A stretch of DNA of 64,000 nt from Serinibacter arcticus (GCF_003121705.1 NZ_PYHR01000002.1:1240001-1304000); one strand, 5' to 3'. Shown: positions 35,232 to 46,620, counted from the first letter of the stretch. Notes: generated by a model not told the origin, from the sequence alone. Made by a program: numbers and translations.

Positions 35232-36289
35232 CCCGGATCGTCCTCGACGGGCTCGGCAAGCGCTTCGGCGACCAGCCCGCGCTGCACGACGTCGACCTCG
35301 ACCTCCCCGACGGCGCGTTCGTCGTGCTGCTGGGCCCCTCCGGCTGCGGCAAGAGCACCACGCTGCGCATCCTCGCCGGGCTCGAGGACCCCACGAGCGG
35401 ACGCGTCCTGTTCGGCGACCGGGTGGTGGCCGACGGCGACCGCGGCGACGTCGTACCCGCCAAGGACCGCGGCCTCGGCATGGTCTTCCAGAGCTACGCC
35501 CTCTGGCCCCACATGACCGTGCGCACCAACATCGACTGGCCGCTGCGCGTCGCGGGCTGGTCCACGGCCGACCGCACGGCCCGCGTCGACGAGGTGCTGA
35601 CGATGCTCGAGATCGACGACCTCGCCGACCGCTACCCCACGGAGATCTCCGGCGGCCAGCAGCAGCGCGTCGCCATCGCCCGCACCGTGGCGCCCCGCCC
35701 CGGGGTGCTGCTCTTCGACGAGCCGCTGTCCAACCTCGACGCCAGGCTGCGCGTGGACATGCGCGCCGAGCTCGTCCGCGTGCACCGAGCCACGGGCGCG
35801 ACGAGCGTCTACGTCACCCACGACCAGACCGAGGCGCTGGCGATGGCGACGCACATCGCCGTCATGAAGGACGGCGTCGTCGAGCAGTTCGGCACGCCGA
35901 CCGAGCTGCTCGAGGAGCCCGCCACCGCCTTCGTGGCCTCGTTCCTCGGGACCCCGCCGCAGGTGCTGCTCGAGGGCCCCGACGGTTCGCGGTCGATGTA
36001 CCGCCCCGACTCCGTCGCGCTCGACCCGGCCGGCGAGCTGCCGTTCGAGGTGCTGGAGTCGACGCCGGTCGCCGGGCGCTGGCTCGTGACCGGGCTGGTC
36101 GGGGCGACCGGCTCGGTGGCGTCGGGACGCTCGCGTCAGCGCGTCACCGTCATCACCGACGGCGCCCGTCCGGCCGGCGAGGCGACGGCGCTGCGGCTGC
36201 CCGACCGCCCGGCCGCCGTCTTCGGCGCCGACGGCCGCCGCGCGACCCCGTCGACCCCGTCCCCGACGTCGACCCCGGTGACCGCATGA
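35228..36289 (+). CDS. ABC transporter ATPase (FbpC/PotA type)
   Basis: A 353-residue ATPase. Walker A is GPSGCGKST (36-44), the Q-loop is in GMVFQSYALWPHMTV, the signature is ISGGQQQRVAIAR, Walker B is LLFDEPLSNLD and the switch histidine is in YVTHDQTEALAM. After about residue 240 there is an OB-type regulatory tail, ending in a Pro/Ser/Thr-rich stretch. It energises the permease encoded just before it, and its stop overlaps the phosphatase start as ATGA. Confidence 0.92.
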   Translation: MTRIVLDGLGKRFGDQPALHDVDLDLPDGAFVVLLGPSGCGKSTTLRILAGLEDPTSGRVLFGDRVVADGDRGDVVPAKDRGLGMVFQSYALWPHMTVRTNIDWPLRVAGWSTADRTARVDEVLTMLEIDDLADRYPTEISGGQQQRVAIARTVAPRPGVLLFDEPLSNLDARLRVDMRAELVRVHRATGATSVYVTHDQTEALAMATHIAVMKDGVVEQFGTPTELLEEPATAFVASFLGTPPQVLLEGPDGSRSMYRPDSVALDPAGELPFEVLESTPVAGRWLVTGLVGATGSVASGRSRQRVTVITDGARPAGEATALRLPDRPAAVFGADGRRATPSTPSPTSTPVTA

Positions 36290-36864
36290 CGACGCTCCTC
36301 CTCGTCCGGCACGCGGCCACCCCCTGGACCCAGGAGCGTCGGCTGCAGGGACGCACGGACATCGACCTGTCCGACGCCGGTCGCGCCGACGCCGCCGCGC
36401 TCCGCCCGCTGGTCGCGGCCTGGGCCCCGGCCACGCTCATCAGCTCCCCGCTCGCCCGCACCCGCTCGACGGCGGCGCTGCTCAGCGACCTCGACCCGAC
36501 CCTCGACCCGCGCTGGATGGAGTCCTCCCTCGGCGACTGGGAGGGGCGCCTGCCCGCCGAGCTCGGGGCGGACTACACCGCCTGGCGGGCCGGTCGCCTG
36601 GTGCCGCCGGGCGGCGAGGACGCCGACGCGGTGCGGACCCGGATCGTCGCGGCGGTCACCGCCGCGGCGGCCCGCCCCGGCCCGGTGCTGGTCGTCACGC
36701 ACGGCGGAACCATCCGCGCGGTGCTCGCGCACTACCTGGGTCTGACGGCCGACCTGATCGAGCCGGTCGCGGCGCCGAGCCTGACCGCGGTCGACGTGGA
36801 CGGACGCGGGGCGAGGCTGCGCGCGTTCAACGCCGGCGCGGCACGGCCCGTCCCCGCCGCCTAG
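36286..36864 (+). CDS. Histidine phosphatase family protein (phosphoglycerate mutase-like)
   Basis: A 192-residue member of the histidine phosphatase superfamily, with the phospho-histidine motif RHAATPW (residues 8-14), ERRLQGRTDIDLSDAGRA, the proton donor region ESSLGDWEG and the second histidine in VTHGGTIRA. Cytoplasmic. ATG 36286 overlaps the ATPase stop, so it is the fourth coupled gene of the transporter operon. This suggests that it acts on the imported compound, perhaps removing a phosphate. Substrate is inferred from context only. Confidence 0.85.
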   Translation: MTTLLLVRHAATPWTQERRLQGRTDIDLSDAGRADAAALRPLVAAWAPATLISSPLARTRSTAALLSDLDPTLDPRWMESSLGDWEGRLPAELGADYTAWRAGRLVPPGGEDADAVRTRIVAAVTAAAARPGPVLVVTHGGTIRAVLAHYLGLTADLIEPVAAPSLTAVDVDGRGARLRAFNAGAARPVPAA

Positions 36865-36874
36865 GCTCACGGGC

Positions 36875-38107
36875 ATGGCCGAGATCCCCACGCCCCGCTG
36901 GCGCGCCGTCGCGAGCGCCGCCGGCCTCGCGGCGCCCGACGGCACCACCCGGCCGACGATCTTCGCCGAGATGACCGCGCTGGCGACGGCCACGAGCGCG
37001 GCGAACCTCGGCCAGGGCTTCCCCGACGCCGACGGCCCCGCGTGGATCCTCGAGGCAGCCGTCGAGGCGATCCGCGGGGGCCACAACCAGTACCCGCCCG
37101 GCCGCGGCGTGCCCGCGCTGCGCCGCGCCGTCGCCGCGCACCAGGAGCGCCGCTACGGCCTCGTCCTCGACCCCGGGACCGAGGTGCTCGTCACGGCCGG
37201 CGCGACCGAGGGCCTCACCGCGGCCGTCCTCGCGCTGGCCGGCCCCGGCGACGAGGTCCTCACCCTCGAGCCGTTCTACGACTCCCACGCCGCGGCGATC
37301 GCGCTCGCGGGCGCCACCCACACCACCGTCCCGCTCGTGCCCGGTCCCGACGGCTTCCGGCTCGACGTCGCCGCCCTCGAGGCGGCCGTCACGCCACGCA
37401 CCCGCGTCATCCTGGTCAACTCCCCGCACAACCCCACCGGCACCGTCCTGCACCGCGCCGAGCTGGAGGCGATCGCGGTGGCCGCCATCCGCGCCGACGC
37501 CGTCGTGGTGACCGACGAGGTCTACGAGCACCTCGTCTACGACGGCGCCGAGCACGTCCCGCTCGCGACGCTCCCCGGCATGCGGGAGCGCACCGTGACC
37601 ATCTCCTCGGCCGGCAAGACGTTCTCGCTCACGGGCTGGAAGGTCGGCTGGGTGACCGGGCCCGCCGCGCTGGTCGAGGCGGTGCTGGCGGTCAAGCAGT
37701 TCCTCACCTACTCCGGAGGCGCCCCGTTCCAGCCGGCGATCGCGCGCGCCCTGGACGAGGGGGCGTCCGACGTCGAGGAGCTGCGCACGTCGCTCGCCCG
37801 CCGCCGCGACGCCCTGGTGAGCGGCCTGACGGAGGCCGGCTTCGCCGTCGTCGTCCCCCGCGGCACCTACTTCGTGTGCGCGGACGCGACGCCGTTCCTC
37901 ACCGCCGAGATGCCCGACGGCGCCGCGTTCGCGCGCGCCCTGCCGCACCTGGTCGGGGTGGCGGGCGTCCCGGTGTCGGCGTTCTGCCGCGAGGGCTCCG
38001 CCACCGCGCGTGCCCTAGCCCCCTGGGTGCGGTTCACCTTCGTCAAGGACGAGGCCACGATCGCGGTGGCCCTGGAACGCCTGCAACGGCTGCCCGGTCG
38101 GCGCTGA
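36875..38107 (+). CDS. PLP-dependent aminotransferase (DapC/kynurenine aminotransferase-like)
   Basis: A 410-residue fold-type I aminotransferase. K248 in SSAGKTFSLTGWKVGW binds PLP. N186 (NSPHNPTG), D214 and Y217 (TDEVYEHLV) are the other cofactor contacts, and the WVRFTF arginine is near the end. The GQGFPD and NQYPPGRGVP segments fit the group of N-succinyldiaminopimelate, methionine and kynurenine aminotransferases. It starts 10 bases after the phosphatase gene and could share its transcript, although a link of function is not evident. Confidence 0.87.
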   Translation: MAEIPTPRWRAVASAAGLAAPDGTTRPTIFAEMTALATATSAANLGQGFPDADGPAWILEAAVEAIRGGHNQYPPGRGVPALRRAVAAHQERRYGLVLDPGTEVLVTAGATEGLTAAVLALAGPGDEVLTLEPFYDSHAAAIALAGATHTTVPLVPGPDGFRLDVAALEAAVTPRTRVILVNSPHNPTGTVLHRAELEAIAVAAIRADAVVVTDEVYEHLVYDGAEHVPLATLPGMRERTVTISSAGKTFSLTGWKVGWVTGPAALVEAVLAVKQFLTYSGGAPFQPAIARALDEGASDVEELRTSLARRRDALVSGLTEAGFAVVVPRGTYFVCADATPFLTAEMPDGAAFARALPHLVGVAGVPVSAFCREGSATARALAPWVRFTFVKDEATIAVALERLQRLPGRR

Positions 38108-38300
38108 CGACCACTGCGACCCGCGCGCCGTGAGCAACGTCTCACCCCGTCGCGGTGGGACGACGCCCCCCGACACCGCCAGGTAACGAGACCGTCATCC
38201 GGCGTCCCTAGCCTGAGGCTCACCAAACCACGGCCCGCCGCTCGGTGTGAGCGCGCCCGTCCGTGCCGCCGTCCTCGGGACGCCATCAGGGAGCACGCAC

Positions 38301-40472
38301 ATGACCGGAAGTTCCTCACGTCAGCAGGCGATCGACGCCGTCACCTCCTACGTCGCCCCGGAGACGGAGTTCAGCGAGCCGCTGGGCGACCTGTTCGGCC
38401 GCAACGTGTTCGGCCCCTCGGCCATGGAGAGCCGCCTGCCGAAGTCGGTGTACCGGTCCGTGATGGACACGATCGACCGCGGTGCGCCGCTGGACGAGGG
38501 CGTGGCCGACGCCGTCGCCTCCGCGATGCGCGACTGGGCCATCGACAACGGCGCCTCGCACTACGCGCACGTCTTCTACCCGCTCACCGGCCTCACGGCC
38601 GAGAAGCACGACTCCTTCCTCGAGCCCGACGGCGACGGCGCCTCGATCGCCCTGTTCTCCGGCAAGACCCTCGCGCAGGGTGAGCCCGACGGCTCCTCCT
38701 TCCCCAACGGCGGTATCCGCAGCACGTTCGAGGCGCGCGGCTACACCGGCTGGGACGTCACGAGCCCGGCGTACATCCTCGAGAACCCCAACGGGAACAC
38801 GCTCTGCATCCCCACCGTCTTCATCTCCTGGACCGGTGAGGCGCTCGACAAGAAGACGCCGCTGCTGCGCTCGCAGCAGGCGATGAGCAAGCAGGCCGAG
38901 CGCGTGCTGCGGCACTTCGGCCACGACGACATCGACACGGTCGTCTCCTACGCGGGTGCCGAGCAGGAGTACTTCCTGGTCGACCGCCACTTCTTCTACT
39001 CCCGCCCGGACCTGATGGCCAGCGGCCGCACGCTGTTCGGTGCGAAGCCCTCCAAGGGCCAGGAGTTCGACGACCACTACTTCGGCGCCATCCCCGAGCG
39101 GGTGCTCGCGTTCATGATCGAGGTGGACCGCGAGCTGTTCAAGCAGGGCATCATCGCCAAGACCCGTCACAACGAGGTCGCCCCCGGACAGTTCGAGATC
39201 GCGCCGCTGTTCGAGAAGGCCAACCTCGCGCACGACCACCAGCAGCTGATGATGACGACGCTGCAGAAGGTCGCCGAGCGCTACGGGATGACCTGCCTGC
39301 TGCACGAGAAGCCGTTCGCCGGCGTCAACGGCTCGGGCAAGCACGTGAACTTCTCCATCGGCAACGCCAACCAGGGCAACCTGCTGAACCCCGGCGCCAC
39401 CCCGCACGACAACGCCCAGTTCCTGGTCTTCTGCGCCTCGATCATCCGCGCGGTCCACCTGTACGGCGGGCTGCTGCGGGCCGTCGTCGCCTCGGCCTCC
39501 AACGACCACCGCCTCGGCGCCAACGAGGCACCGCCGGCGATCATCTCGATCTTCCTCGGCGACCAGCTCGCCGACGTCTTCGACCAGATCGCCAAGGGCG
39601 GGGCCACGGGCTCGAAGGCCGCGGGCATCCTGCACGTCGGCGTCGACACGCTCCCGCCGTTCCAGGCCGACCCTGGCGACCGCAACCGCACCAGCCCGTT
39701 CGCCTTCACCGGCAACCGGTTCGAGTTCCGCGCCCCCGGCTCGGGCCAGTCGATCTCGGGCCCGATGGTCGCGATCAACACGATCCTGGCCGACTCGCTC
39801 GCCTACATCGCCGACACCCTGGACGCCGACCTGGCCGCCGGGGTCGAGTTCAACGACGCGGTCCAGAACGTGCTGCAGCAGATCGTCAACGACCACGGCG
39901 CCGCCGTCTTCAACGGCGACGGCTACTCCGAGAAGTGGCAGGAGGAGGCGGCCCAGCGCGGTCTGCCGAACCTGCGCACGACCGTCGAGGCGCTCCAGCA
40001 GTTCACCGAGCCGTCCGTGATCGACGTGTTCGACCGGTTCAAGGTGCTCAGCCCGCGCGAGCTCAACTCGCGCTACGAGGTCTACCTCGAGCAGTACATC
40101 CTCTCGATCGCGGTCGAGGCGAAGGAGACGGTCGAGCTCGCCCGGACCCGGCTGCTGCCCGCAGCGCTGCGCTACCAGGGCGAGCTCGCGGGACTCGCGG
40201 TCAACCTCAAGTCGGTCGGGGTCGAGTACGACAGCGACATCATCGGTGGCCTCACGGGCTCCATCCGCCCGCTCATCACCGCGGTCGAGGCGCTCGAGGC
40301 GGCCATCGGCGAGCACGGCGGGCACACCCCGCTGGAGGAGGCCACCTACGCCAAGGACGTGCTGATCCCGGCGACGCTCGCGGTCCGCGAGGCGGCCGAC
40401 GCGCTCGAGGCGCTCGTGGCCGACGACCTCTGGCCGCTCCCGAGCTACCAGGAGATGCTCTACATCCTCTGA
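38301..40472 (+). CDS. glnN: Glutamine synthetase type III (GlnN)
   Basis: Makes glutamine from glutamate, ammonia and ATP. The 723-residue length and the GSIII order of motifs ([37 protein letters not shown], with [10 protein letters not shown] as the metal site) separate it from the common GSI (about 470 residues). It lacks the Tyr adenylylation region of GSI. GSIII is unusual for actinobacteria but is found in some. ATG 38301 is behind CAGGGAG. The 193-base gap upstream has GTAACGAGACCGTCAT, only a weak match to a GlnR site. The gene is convergent with the cat-like gene. Confidence 0.93.
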   Translation: MTGSSSRQQAIDAVTSYVAPETEFSEPLGDLFGRNVFGPSAMESRLPKSVYRSVMDTIDRGAPLDEGVADAVASAMRDWAIDNGASHYAHVFYPLTGLTAEKHDSFLEPDGDGASIALFSGKTLAQGEPDGSSFPNGGIRSTFEARGYTGWDVTSPAYILENPNGNTLCIPTVFISWTGEALDKKTPLLRSQQAMSKQAERVLRHFGHDDIDTVVSYAGAEQEYFLVDRHFFYSRPDLMASGRTLFGAKPSKGQEFDDHYFGAIPERVLAFMIEVDRELFKQGIIAKTRHNEVAPGQFEIAPLFEKANLAHDHQQLMMTTLQKVAERYGMTCLLHEKPFAGVNGSGKHVNFSIGNANQGNLLNPGATPHDNAQFLVFCASIIRAVHLYGGLLRAVVASASNDHRLGANEAPPAIISIFLGDQLADVFDQIAKGGATGSKAAGILHVGVDTLPPFQADPGDRNRTSPFAFTGNRFEFRAPGSGQSISGPMVAINTILADSLAYIADTLDADLAAGVEFNDAVQNVLQQIVNDHGAAVFNGDGYSEKWQEEAAQRGLPNLRTTVEALQQFTEPSVIDVFDRFKVLSPRELNSRYEVYLEQYILSIAVEAKETVELARTRLLPAALRYQGELAGLAVNLKSVGVEYDSDIIGGLTGSIRPLITAVEALEAAIGEHGGHTPLEEATYAKDVLIPATLAVREAADALEALVADDLWPLPSYQEMLYIL

Positions 40473-41126
40473 TCAGCGGACCCAGGCCGGGTCCGCGACC
40501 AGGTCCTGGAACTCGCGAACCAACCGCGCGGTGTGGAACCCGTCCGCCGCGGCGTGGTGCACCTGCACGGCCAGCGGCATCAGCGTCCGATCCTCACGTT
40601 CGACGTAACGACCGAGCGTGAGGATCGGCGCCAGGTGGTCCCAGCCCGCGGCCACGTTGAGGGTGAACCCGGTGAACGACGTCCACGGCAGGCTCGAGAC
40701 GTCGAACGTGTTCGCGGGCGGGCGGCCCTGCGGAAAGAGCTCCGTCGCGGCGCGATGGGTCTCGAGCAGCTCGGCGGCCCCCGCGTGGAACGTGGCGAAG
40801 TCGGGATCGTAGGGCGCCCAGACGCTCGCGAAGGTCTCGCGCTCGGGGTTGAACACGGTGAACATCGGGTGGCTCACCGGCCAGACGGCGGGCGCACCGT
40901 CCTCGGTCAGGCACATCCGCAGCTCGTCGTGACGATTCACCACCGTGGCGAGCGCCCAGACCTGGGCGAGGTAGCTCTTCCGTGACGACCTCCGCAGCGC
41001 CGCGGCGAATGCGGTCACGTCCACCTCCACCGTCATGGCGTAGGTGCACGCCACGACGGAGCGGTAGTGCTCGAAGTGCTGACGACGGGGCCACGCGGTG
41101 AGATCGATCGGTCGCGGAGAGGTCAT
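40473..41126 (-). CDS. Type A chloramphenicol acetyltransferase-like protein
   Basis: A 217-residue acetyl-CoA-dependent acetyltransferase of the CatA fold. The active-site segment QVHHAAADGFHTARL has the catalytic histidine and the HHxxxDG signature near residue 193, and TSFTGFTLNV with W..LPW earlier matches the substrate channel of trimeric CATs. Length equals classical CATs (about 215-220). GC content is like the chromosome, so it appears to be an old chromosomal member. Whether it acts on chloramphenicol or another hydroxyl compound cannot be told. Confidence 0.85.
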   Translation of the reverse strand: MTSPRPIDLTAWPRRQHFEHYRSVVACTYAMTVEVDVTAFAAALRRSSRKSYLAQVWALATVVNRHDELRMCLTEDGAPAVWPVSHPMFTVFNPERETFASVWAPYDPDFATFHAGAAELLETHRAATELFPQGRPPANTFDVSSLPWTSFTGFTLNVAAGWDHLAPILTLGRYVEREDRTLMPLAVQVHHAAADGFHTARLVREFQDLVADPAWVR

Positions 41127-41238
41127 CGACCGATCCTCCCCTGCCTCGGCGCTCCGCTCACCCGACGACCACGCCTGTGACCCACGTCACGTAGGATCGC
41201 GCCACACCGTCCGACGACGAGGTCGAGGTGAGGAGACG

Positions 41239-42432
41239 ATGACGACACCGGTCGCGATGCGGCACGCCCACGAGGAGTTCCTCGCGCGGGGCCGGCTCGC
41301 GCCCGGGGTGCGCGACGTCGTCGCGGACTCCTGGCGTCGCAGCGCCCGTATCGGGGTGGACCCCGAGCACCCCGCTCCCCCGGTGGACATCTCCGCCGTC
41401 GACCTCAGCGCCCTGCTCGCCCACCACCCGCTCGCCGCGGCCGTCCCCGTCGTGCGCAGCCTGCTGCTGGAGCCCGACGCCGGCTGGATCGCCGCCCTCA
41501 CGGACGCCGAGGGCCGCCTGCTGTGGATCGACGGCGACCGGCAGGTCCGCCGGAGGGTCGAGCGCGTCGGCTTCGTCGAGGGCGCGCTGTGGCGCGAGGA
41601 CGTCGCGGGCACGAACGCGCCCGGCACCGCGCTGGCCACGGGTCGCGCCGTCCAGGTGCTCGGCGCTGAGCACTGGTCCCGGCCGGTGCACGCGCTCAAC
41701 TGCGCGGCGGCCCCGGTCCGCGCCGCGGACGGCAGCGTGCTCGGAGTCCTGGACATCACCGGCGGCGCTCCCGTCGCCTCGGGCATGGCTCGCTCGCTCG
41801 TGCGCGCCACCGTCGCCGCGGTCGAGGCCATCCTCGCGGAGCGGGCCGGCACCCCGGGTGCCGCCCCGCCGTCGCGCCCGGTCCTGCAGGTGCTCGGGGG
41901 CGGCGGTCACGTCCGGCTGGCGCGGGACGGAGCCCCCGTCGCGCTCTCGGGCCGGCACGCCGAGATCCTCCTGCTGCTCGCGGAGCACCGTCTCGGTCTC
42001 ACCGCCGAGGAGCTGGCCGTGCACCTGTCGGGCAGCGAGCTGTCCACCGTCGCCGTCCGCGCGGAGATCTCCCGGATGCGGCGCACGCTGCGGCCGCTGC
42101 TCGTCGACTCCCGCCCCTACCGCCTGCACGACGACGTGCACACCGACGTCGACGCCGTCAGGGCGGCCCTCGCCGTCGGGGATCTGGCGCGCGCCCTGGC
42201 CAGCTACCCGGGGCCCGTGCTGCCCCGCTCGGACGCCCCCGGCGTCGAACGCGTGCGCGCCGGCCTCGAGGACGACCTGCGCGCCGCCGTCGTGACGTCG
42301 AACGATCCGGGCGCGCTGGCGCGCTGGCTCGGGTCGGAGTCGGGGATGCACGACTGGTGGGCGCGGGACCGGCTGCGCGAGCTGCGCGCGATCCACCCCG
42401 GTGCAACGTCCGTGCAACCCCGCCCCGCCTAG
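41239..42432 (+). CDS. GAF-domain transcriptional regulator (AcoR-like sensor, winged-helix output)
   Basis: A 397-residue regulator. The N-terminus ([18 protein letters not shown]) and GAF domain (about 70-200, [31 protein letters not shown]) resemble the AcoR-type sensor. The sigma-54 AAA+ domain of AcoR is missing. Instead a winged-helix-like region (about 235-305, [19 protein letters not shown]) is followed by a helical tail. ATG 41239 has AGGTGAGGAG upstream. It precedes the aldehyde dehydrogenase gene by 61 bases on the same strand and probably controls it in response to an aldehyde or alcohol. Confidence 0.8.
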   Translation: MTTPVAMRHAHEEFLARGRLAPGVRDVVADSWRRSARIGVDPEHPAPPVDISAVDLSALLAHHPLAAAVPVVRSLLLEPDAGWIAALTDAEGRLLWIDGDRQVRRRVERVGFVEGALWREDVAGTNAPGTALATGRAVQVLGAEHWSRPVHALNCAAAPVRAADGSVLGVLDITGGAPVASGMARSLVRATVAAVEAILAERAGTPGAAPPSRPVLQVLGGGGHVRLARDGAPVALSGRHAEILLLLAEHRLGLTAEELAVHLSGSELSTVAVRAEISRMRRTLRPLLVDSRPYRLHDDVHTDVDAVRAALAVGDLARALASYPGPVLPRSDAPGVERVRAGLEDDLRAAVVTSNDPGALARWLGSESGMHDWWARDRLRELRAIHPGATSVQPRPA

Positions 42433-42493
42433 CCTGACGCGCACGGGTCGCACCGACGGCGATGCGGCCACGACGCGCAAGGAGGCGCTCGAC

Positions 42494-44017
<1,524 letters not shown>

Positions 44018-44036
44018 GCCCACCACGAACCGGTGT

Positions 44037-44066
44037 CCGACGGCGGAGCTCGCCCTCCGCCGTCGG
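44037..44066 (+). terminator. Stem-loop after aldehyde dehydrogenase
   Basis: CCGACGGCGGAG (44037-44048) pairs perfectly over 12 bases with CTCCGCCGTCGG (44055-44066), with a six-base loop. No T tract follows, as is usual in this genome type, so it may terminate or protect the transcript's 3' end. Confidence 0.6.
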
Positions 44067-44169
44067 GCGCCGCCCGGTCCGGTCCCCGTCCTGGTCACGC
44101 GGCGGCCTCGGGTCCAGGATGGATCGCAGCGCGACGGACGACAGCGCCGCACCGAGCCGAGGAGAAGAC

Positions 44170-45633
44170 GTGACCAGTTCCGCACCCGCCGCCCCGCCGA
44201 GCAGGCTCAACGGCCGCATCATCGGGATCTCGGTCGGCGCCGCTCTCGGCGGGTTCCTGTTCGGTTTCGACACCGCCGTCATCAACGGAGCCGTCGAGTC
44301 GATCGGTTCCCAGTTCTCCCTCTCGGCCGGCCTCCAGGGCTTCGCGGTCTCCTCCGCGCTCATCGGGTGCGCGGTGGGCGCCTGGTTCGCCGGTCCGGTG
44401 GCCAACAAGCGCGGCCGCATCCCCGTGATGCTCGTGGCCGCCGTCCTGTTCCTCGCCTCCTCCATCGGCTCCGGCCTCGCGTTCGGGGTCTGGGACCTCA
44501 TCGCCTGGCGCGTCATCGGCGGCCTCGGCGTGGGCGCCGCCTCCGTGATCGCCCCGGCCTACATCGCCGAGGTCTCCCCCGCGCACGTCCGCGGACGCCT
44601 CGGCTCGCTGCAGCAGCTCGCCATCGTGCTCGGCATCTTCACGTCGCTGCTGTCGAACGCGATCCTCGCCGGGGCGGCCGGCGGTGCCGCGAACGAGCTC
44701 TGGTTCGGGCTCGAGGCGTGGCGCTGGATGTTCATGGCCGAGGCCGTGCCGGCCCTCATCTACGGGCTCTTCGCCCTGAGGCTGCCGGAGTCGCCCCGAT
44801 TCCTCGTGGCGCGGGGCGAGTACGACAAGGCCTCGGCGGTCCTGCACGACTTCACCGGCGTCGTCGAGGTCAACCTCAAGATCGAGGAGATCAAGAAGAC
44901 GATCAACGCCGAGAAGAAGGAGTCGCTCAGCGATCTGCGCGGGCCCCGACTCGGCCTCAAGCCCATCGTCTGGATCGGCATCCTGCTCTCGGTCTTCCAG
45001 CAGTTCGTCGGCATCAACGTGATCTTCTACTACTCCACGACGCTGTGGCAGTCGGTCGGGTTCGACGAGTCCGACGCGCTGCGGATCTCGGTCATCACCT
45101 CGGTCACCAACATCGTCGTCACGATCGTCGCGATCCTCCTCGTGGACCGCGTCGGCCGCCGCCTCATGCTGCTCGTCGGGTCCGTCGGCATGACGCTGTC
45201 GCTCGGCATCATGGCGCTCGCGTTCTCCTTCGCCACGCTGGTCGAGGGTGCGGACGGGACCACGAGCGCCCAGCTGGAGGCCCCGTGGTCGACGATCGCT
45301 CTGGTGGCGGCGAACGTCTTCGTCGTCGCGTTCGGTGCCACGTGGGGTCCGCTGGTCTGGGTGCTGCTGGGCGAGATCTTCCCCAACTCCATCCGCGCCG
45401 GCGCCCTGGCCGTGGCGGCCGCCGCGCAGTGGGTCGCGAACTTCGCGATCTCGACGTCGTTCCCCGCGATGGCCAGCGTCTCGCTCTCGCTCGCCTACGG
45501 CTTCTACGCCGCGATGGCCCTGCTGTCGTTCTTCTTCGTCCTGCGCAAGGTCCCCGAGACCAAGGGCCGCGAGCTCGAGGACATGAGCGAGGACCTCGTC
45601 GTCGAGCGCAGGACGAAGCCCGCGCGCACCTGA
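44170..45633 (+). CDS. MFS sugar porter (SP family)
   Basis: Twelve-helix sugar:proton symporter, 487 residues from GTG 44170. Signatures are GFLFGFDTAVINGAV (helix 1), the GRIPVM loop, RVIGGLGVGAASVIAPAYIAEVSP, PESPRFLV, QQFVGINVIFYYS, VDRVGRRLML and the closing PETKGRELEDM. These are the XylE/GLUT-type marks. I prefer the GTG because GAGGAGAAGAC lies just upstream. ATG 44119 would add 17 poorly conserved residues. The substrate is probably a pentose, hexose or polyol. It may be co-transcribed with the DUF779 and DoxX genes that follow. Confidence 0.9.
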   Translation: MTSSAPAAPPSRLNGRIIGISVGAALGGFLFGFDTAVINGAVESIGSQFSLSAGLQGFAVSSALIGCAVGAWFAGPVANKRGRIPVMLVAAVLFLASSIGSGLAFGVWDLIAWRVIGGLGVGAASVIAPAYIAEVSPAHVRGRLGSLQQLAIVLGIFTSLLSNAILAGAAGGAANELWFGLEAWRWMFMAEAVPALIYGLFALRLPESPRFLVARGEYDKASAVLHDFTGVVEVNLKIEEIKKTINAEKKESLSDLRGPRLGLKPIVWIGILLSVFQQFVGINVIFYYSTTLWQSVGFDESDALRISVITSVTNIVVTIVAILLVDRVGRRLMLLVGSVGMTLSLGIMALAFSFATLVEGADGTTSAQLEAPWSTIALVAANVFVVAFGATWGPLVWVLLGEIFPNSIRAGALAVAAAAQWVANFAISTSFPAMASVSLSLAYGFYAAMALLSFFFVLRKVPETKGRELEDMSEDLVVERRTKPART

Positions 45634-45687
45634 GCCGTCACCTCCCCCCGGTCACCCACCCCGCCGTCACCGATGAAGGGACGCACC

Positions 45688-46104
45688 ATGAGCACCGTCG
45701 AACGAGTCGCCGTCACCTCGGCGGCCTCCGCCATGCTCGCGCAGCTGCGCGGGCAGCACGGCGAGCTGATGTTCCACCAGTCCGGGGGCTGCTGCGACGG
45801 CTCCTCCCCCATGTGCTACCCCGACGGGGACTTCATCACGGGTGACGCCGACATCCACCTCGGGGACCTGGCCGTCGAGGTGGAGGGGGACGGCGAGACC
45901 TTCACCGTGCCGGTCTGGATGAGCCGGAACCAGTTCGAGTACTGGAAGCACACGCACCTGACGATCGACGTCGTCCCCGGCCGCGGCGCCGGGTTCTCGC
46001 TCGAGGCGCCGGAGGGCGTGCGGTTCCTCATCCGCTCGCGCGTGTTCACCGACGAGGAGAACGCCGCGCTGGGCACGACCGTGACGCTCGGGGTCGCCGG
46101 GTGA
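45688..46104 (+). CDS. DUF779 domain protein
   Basis: A 138-residue cytoplasmic protein of the DUF779 family. The conserved HQSGGCCDGSSPMC, with three cysteines near residues 33-41, and FEYWKHTHLTIDVVPGRGAGFSLE are its marks. The family is often encoded beside acetaldehyde-type aldehyde dehydrogenases, as here, and may support their maturation or act on a metal or thiol. No reaction is known. ATG 45688 has GAAGGGA at the right distance; an ATG 15 bases earlier is less likely. Its stop overlaps the DoxX-like gene as GTGA. Confidence 0.88.
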   Translation: MSTVERVAVTSAASAMLAQLRGQHGELMFHQSGGCCDGSSPMCYPDGDFITGDADIHLGDLAVEVEGDGETFTVPVWMSRNQFEYWKHTHLTIDVVPGRGAGFSLEAPEGVRFLIRSRVFTDEENAALGTTVTLGVAG

Positions 46105-46592
46105 GCCCGGTGAGCCGGGCGGACGCGGAGGGCGGCGGGCGCGGCGGGCGCGAGCCGGAGGTTGCGTCCGACGACGCCGGCACGGCGTCGCCCGGCCGGA
46201 CGGTCGGTCGGATCGCGCTGGCCGCCATCCTGCTGTTCGCCGGGATCTCGCACCTCACGTTCGCGCGCGAGGAGTTCCAGGCCCAGGTGCCCGACTGGTT
46301 CCCGCTGGACGAGGACCTCGTCGTGATCGGCTCGGGGATCGTCGAGCTGACCCTCGGCGGCTCGCTCCTGCTCGCGCGCGGACGACGGCGGATCCAGGTC
46401 GGGTGGATCGTCGCGGCCTTCTTCGTGGTGATCTTCCCGGGCAACATCGCGCAGTACCTCGAGCGCACGGACGCCTTCGGTCTGGACACCGACGCGAAGC
46501 GGTTGGCCCGTCTACCCGGTCAGGTCGGCCTGGTGCTGCTGGCGCTGTGGTCGACCGGGGCGTGGCGGGCCTGGCGGTCGCGCCGGCGCTGA
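46101..46592 (+). CDS. DoxX-like membrane protein
   Basis: A 163-residue protein with a Gly/Glu-rich N-terminal tail (about 1-33), then four hydrophobic segments: IALAAILLFAGISHLTF, the LVVIGSGIVELTLGGSLLL helix, VGWIVAAFFVVIFPGNIAQY and VGLVLLALWSTGAW. This is the DoxX-like fold. Functions in the family are varied and mostly unknown. GTG 46101 is inside the DUF779 stop, so its translation is coupled. It is convergent with the LysR gene; a short hairpin lies between the two. Confidence 0.72.
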   Translation: MSPVSRADAEGGGRGGREPEVASDDAGTASPGRTVGRIALAAILLFAGISHLTFAREEFQAQVPDWFPLDEDLVVIGSGIVELTLGGSLLLARGRRRIQVGWIVAAFFVVIFPGNIAQYLERTDAFGLDTDAKRLARLPGQVGLVLLALWSTGAWRAWRSRRR

Positions 46593-46598
46593 GGTCGT

Positions 46599-46614
46599 CC
46601 GAGGTCCGCCTCGG
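46599..46614. terminator. Short bidirectional hairpin between DoxX-like and LysR genes
   Basis: CCGAGG-TCCG-CCTCGG is a perfect six-base stem with a four-base loop in the 28-base gap between two convergent genes. It is a weak candidate for a shared terminator. Confidence 0.3.
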
Positions 46615-46620
46615 CTCGGC

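Noticed and set aside
31371-36864. Plain annotation as ferric iron uptake operon
   Set aside because: No Fur- or DtxR-type box was seen, and the RpiR gene and coupled phosphatase suggest another substrate; kept as an open question in the findings.
38108-38300. GlnR-type box (GTAACGAGACCGTCAT) before glnN
   Set aside because: Only the first half-site fits; the second differs at most positions.
38316-40325. Long minus-strand open frame opposite glutamine synthetase
   Set aside because: Shadow of glnN, with no recognisable motif.
40473-41126. Acquired antibiotic-resistance cassette
   Set aside because: Base composition matches the chromosome, and there is no transposase, integron or repeat next to it.
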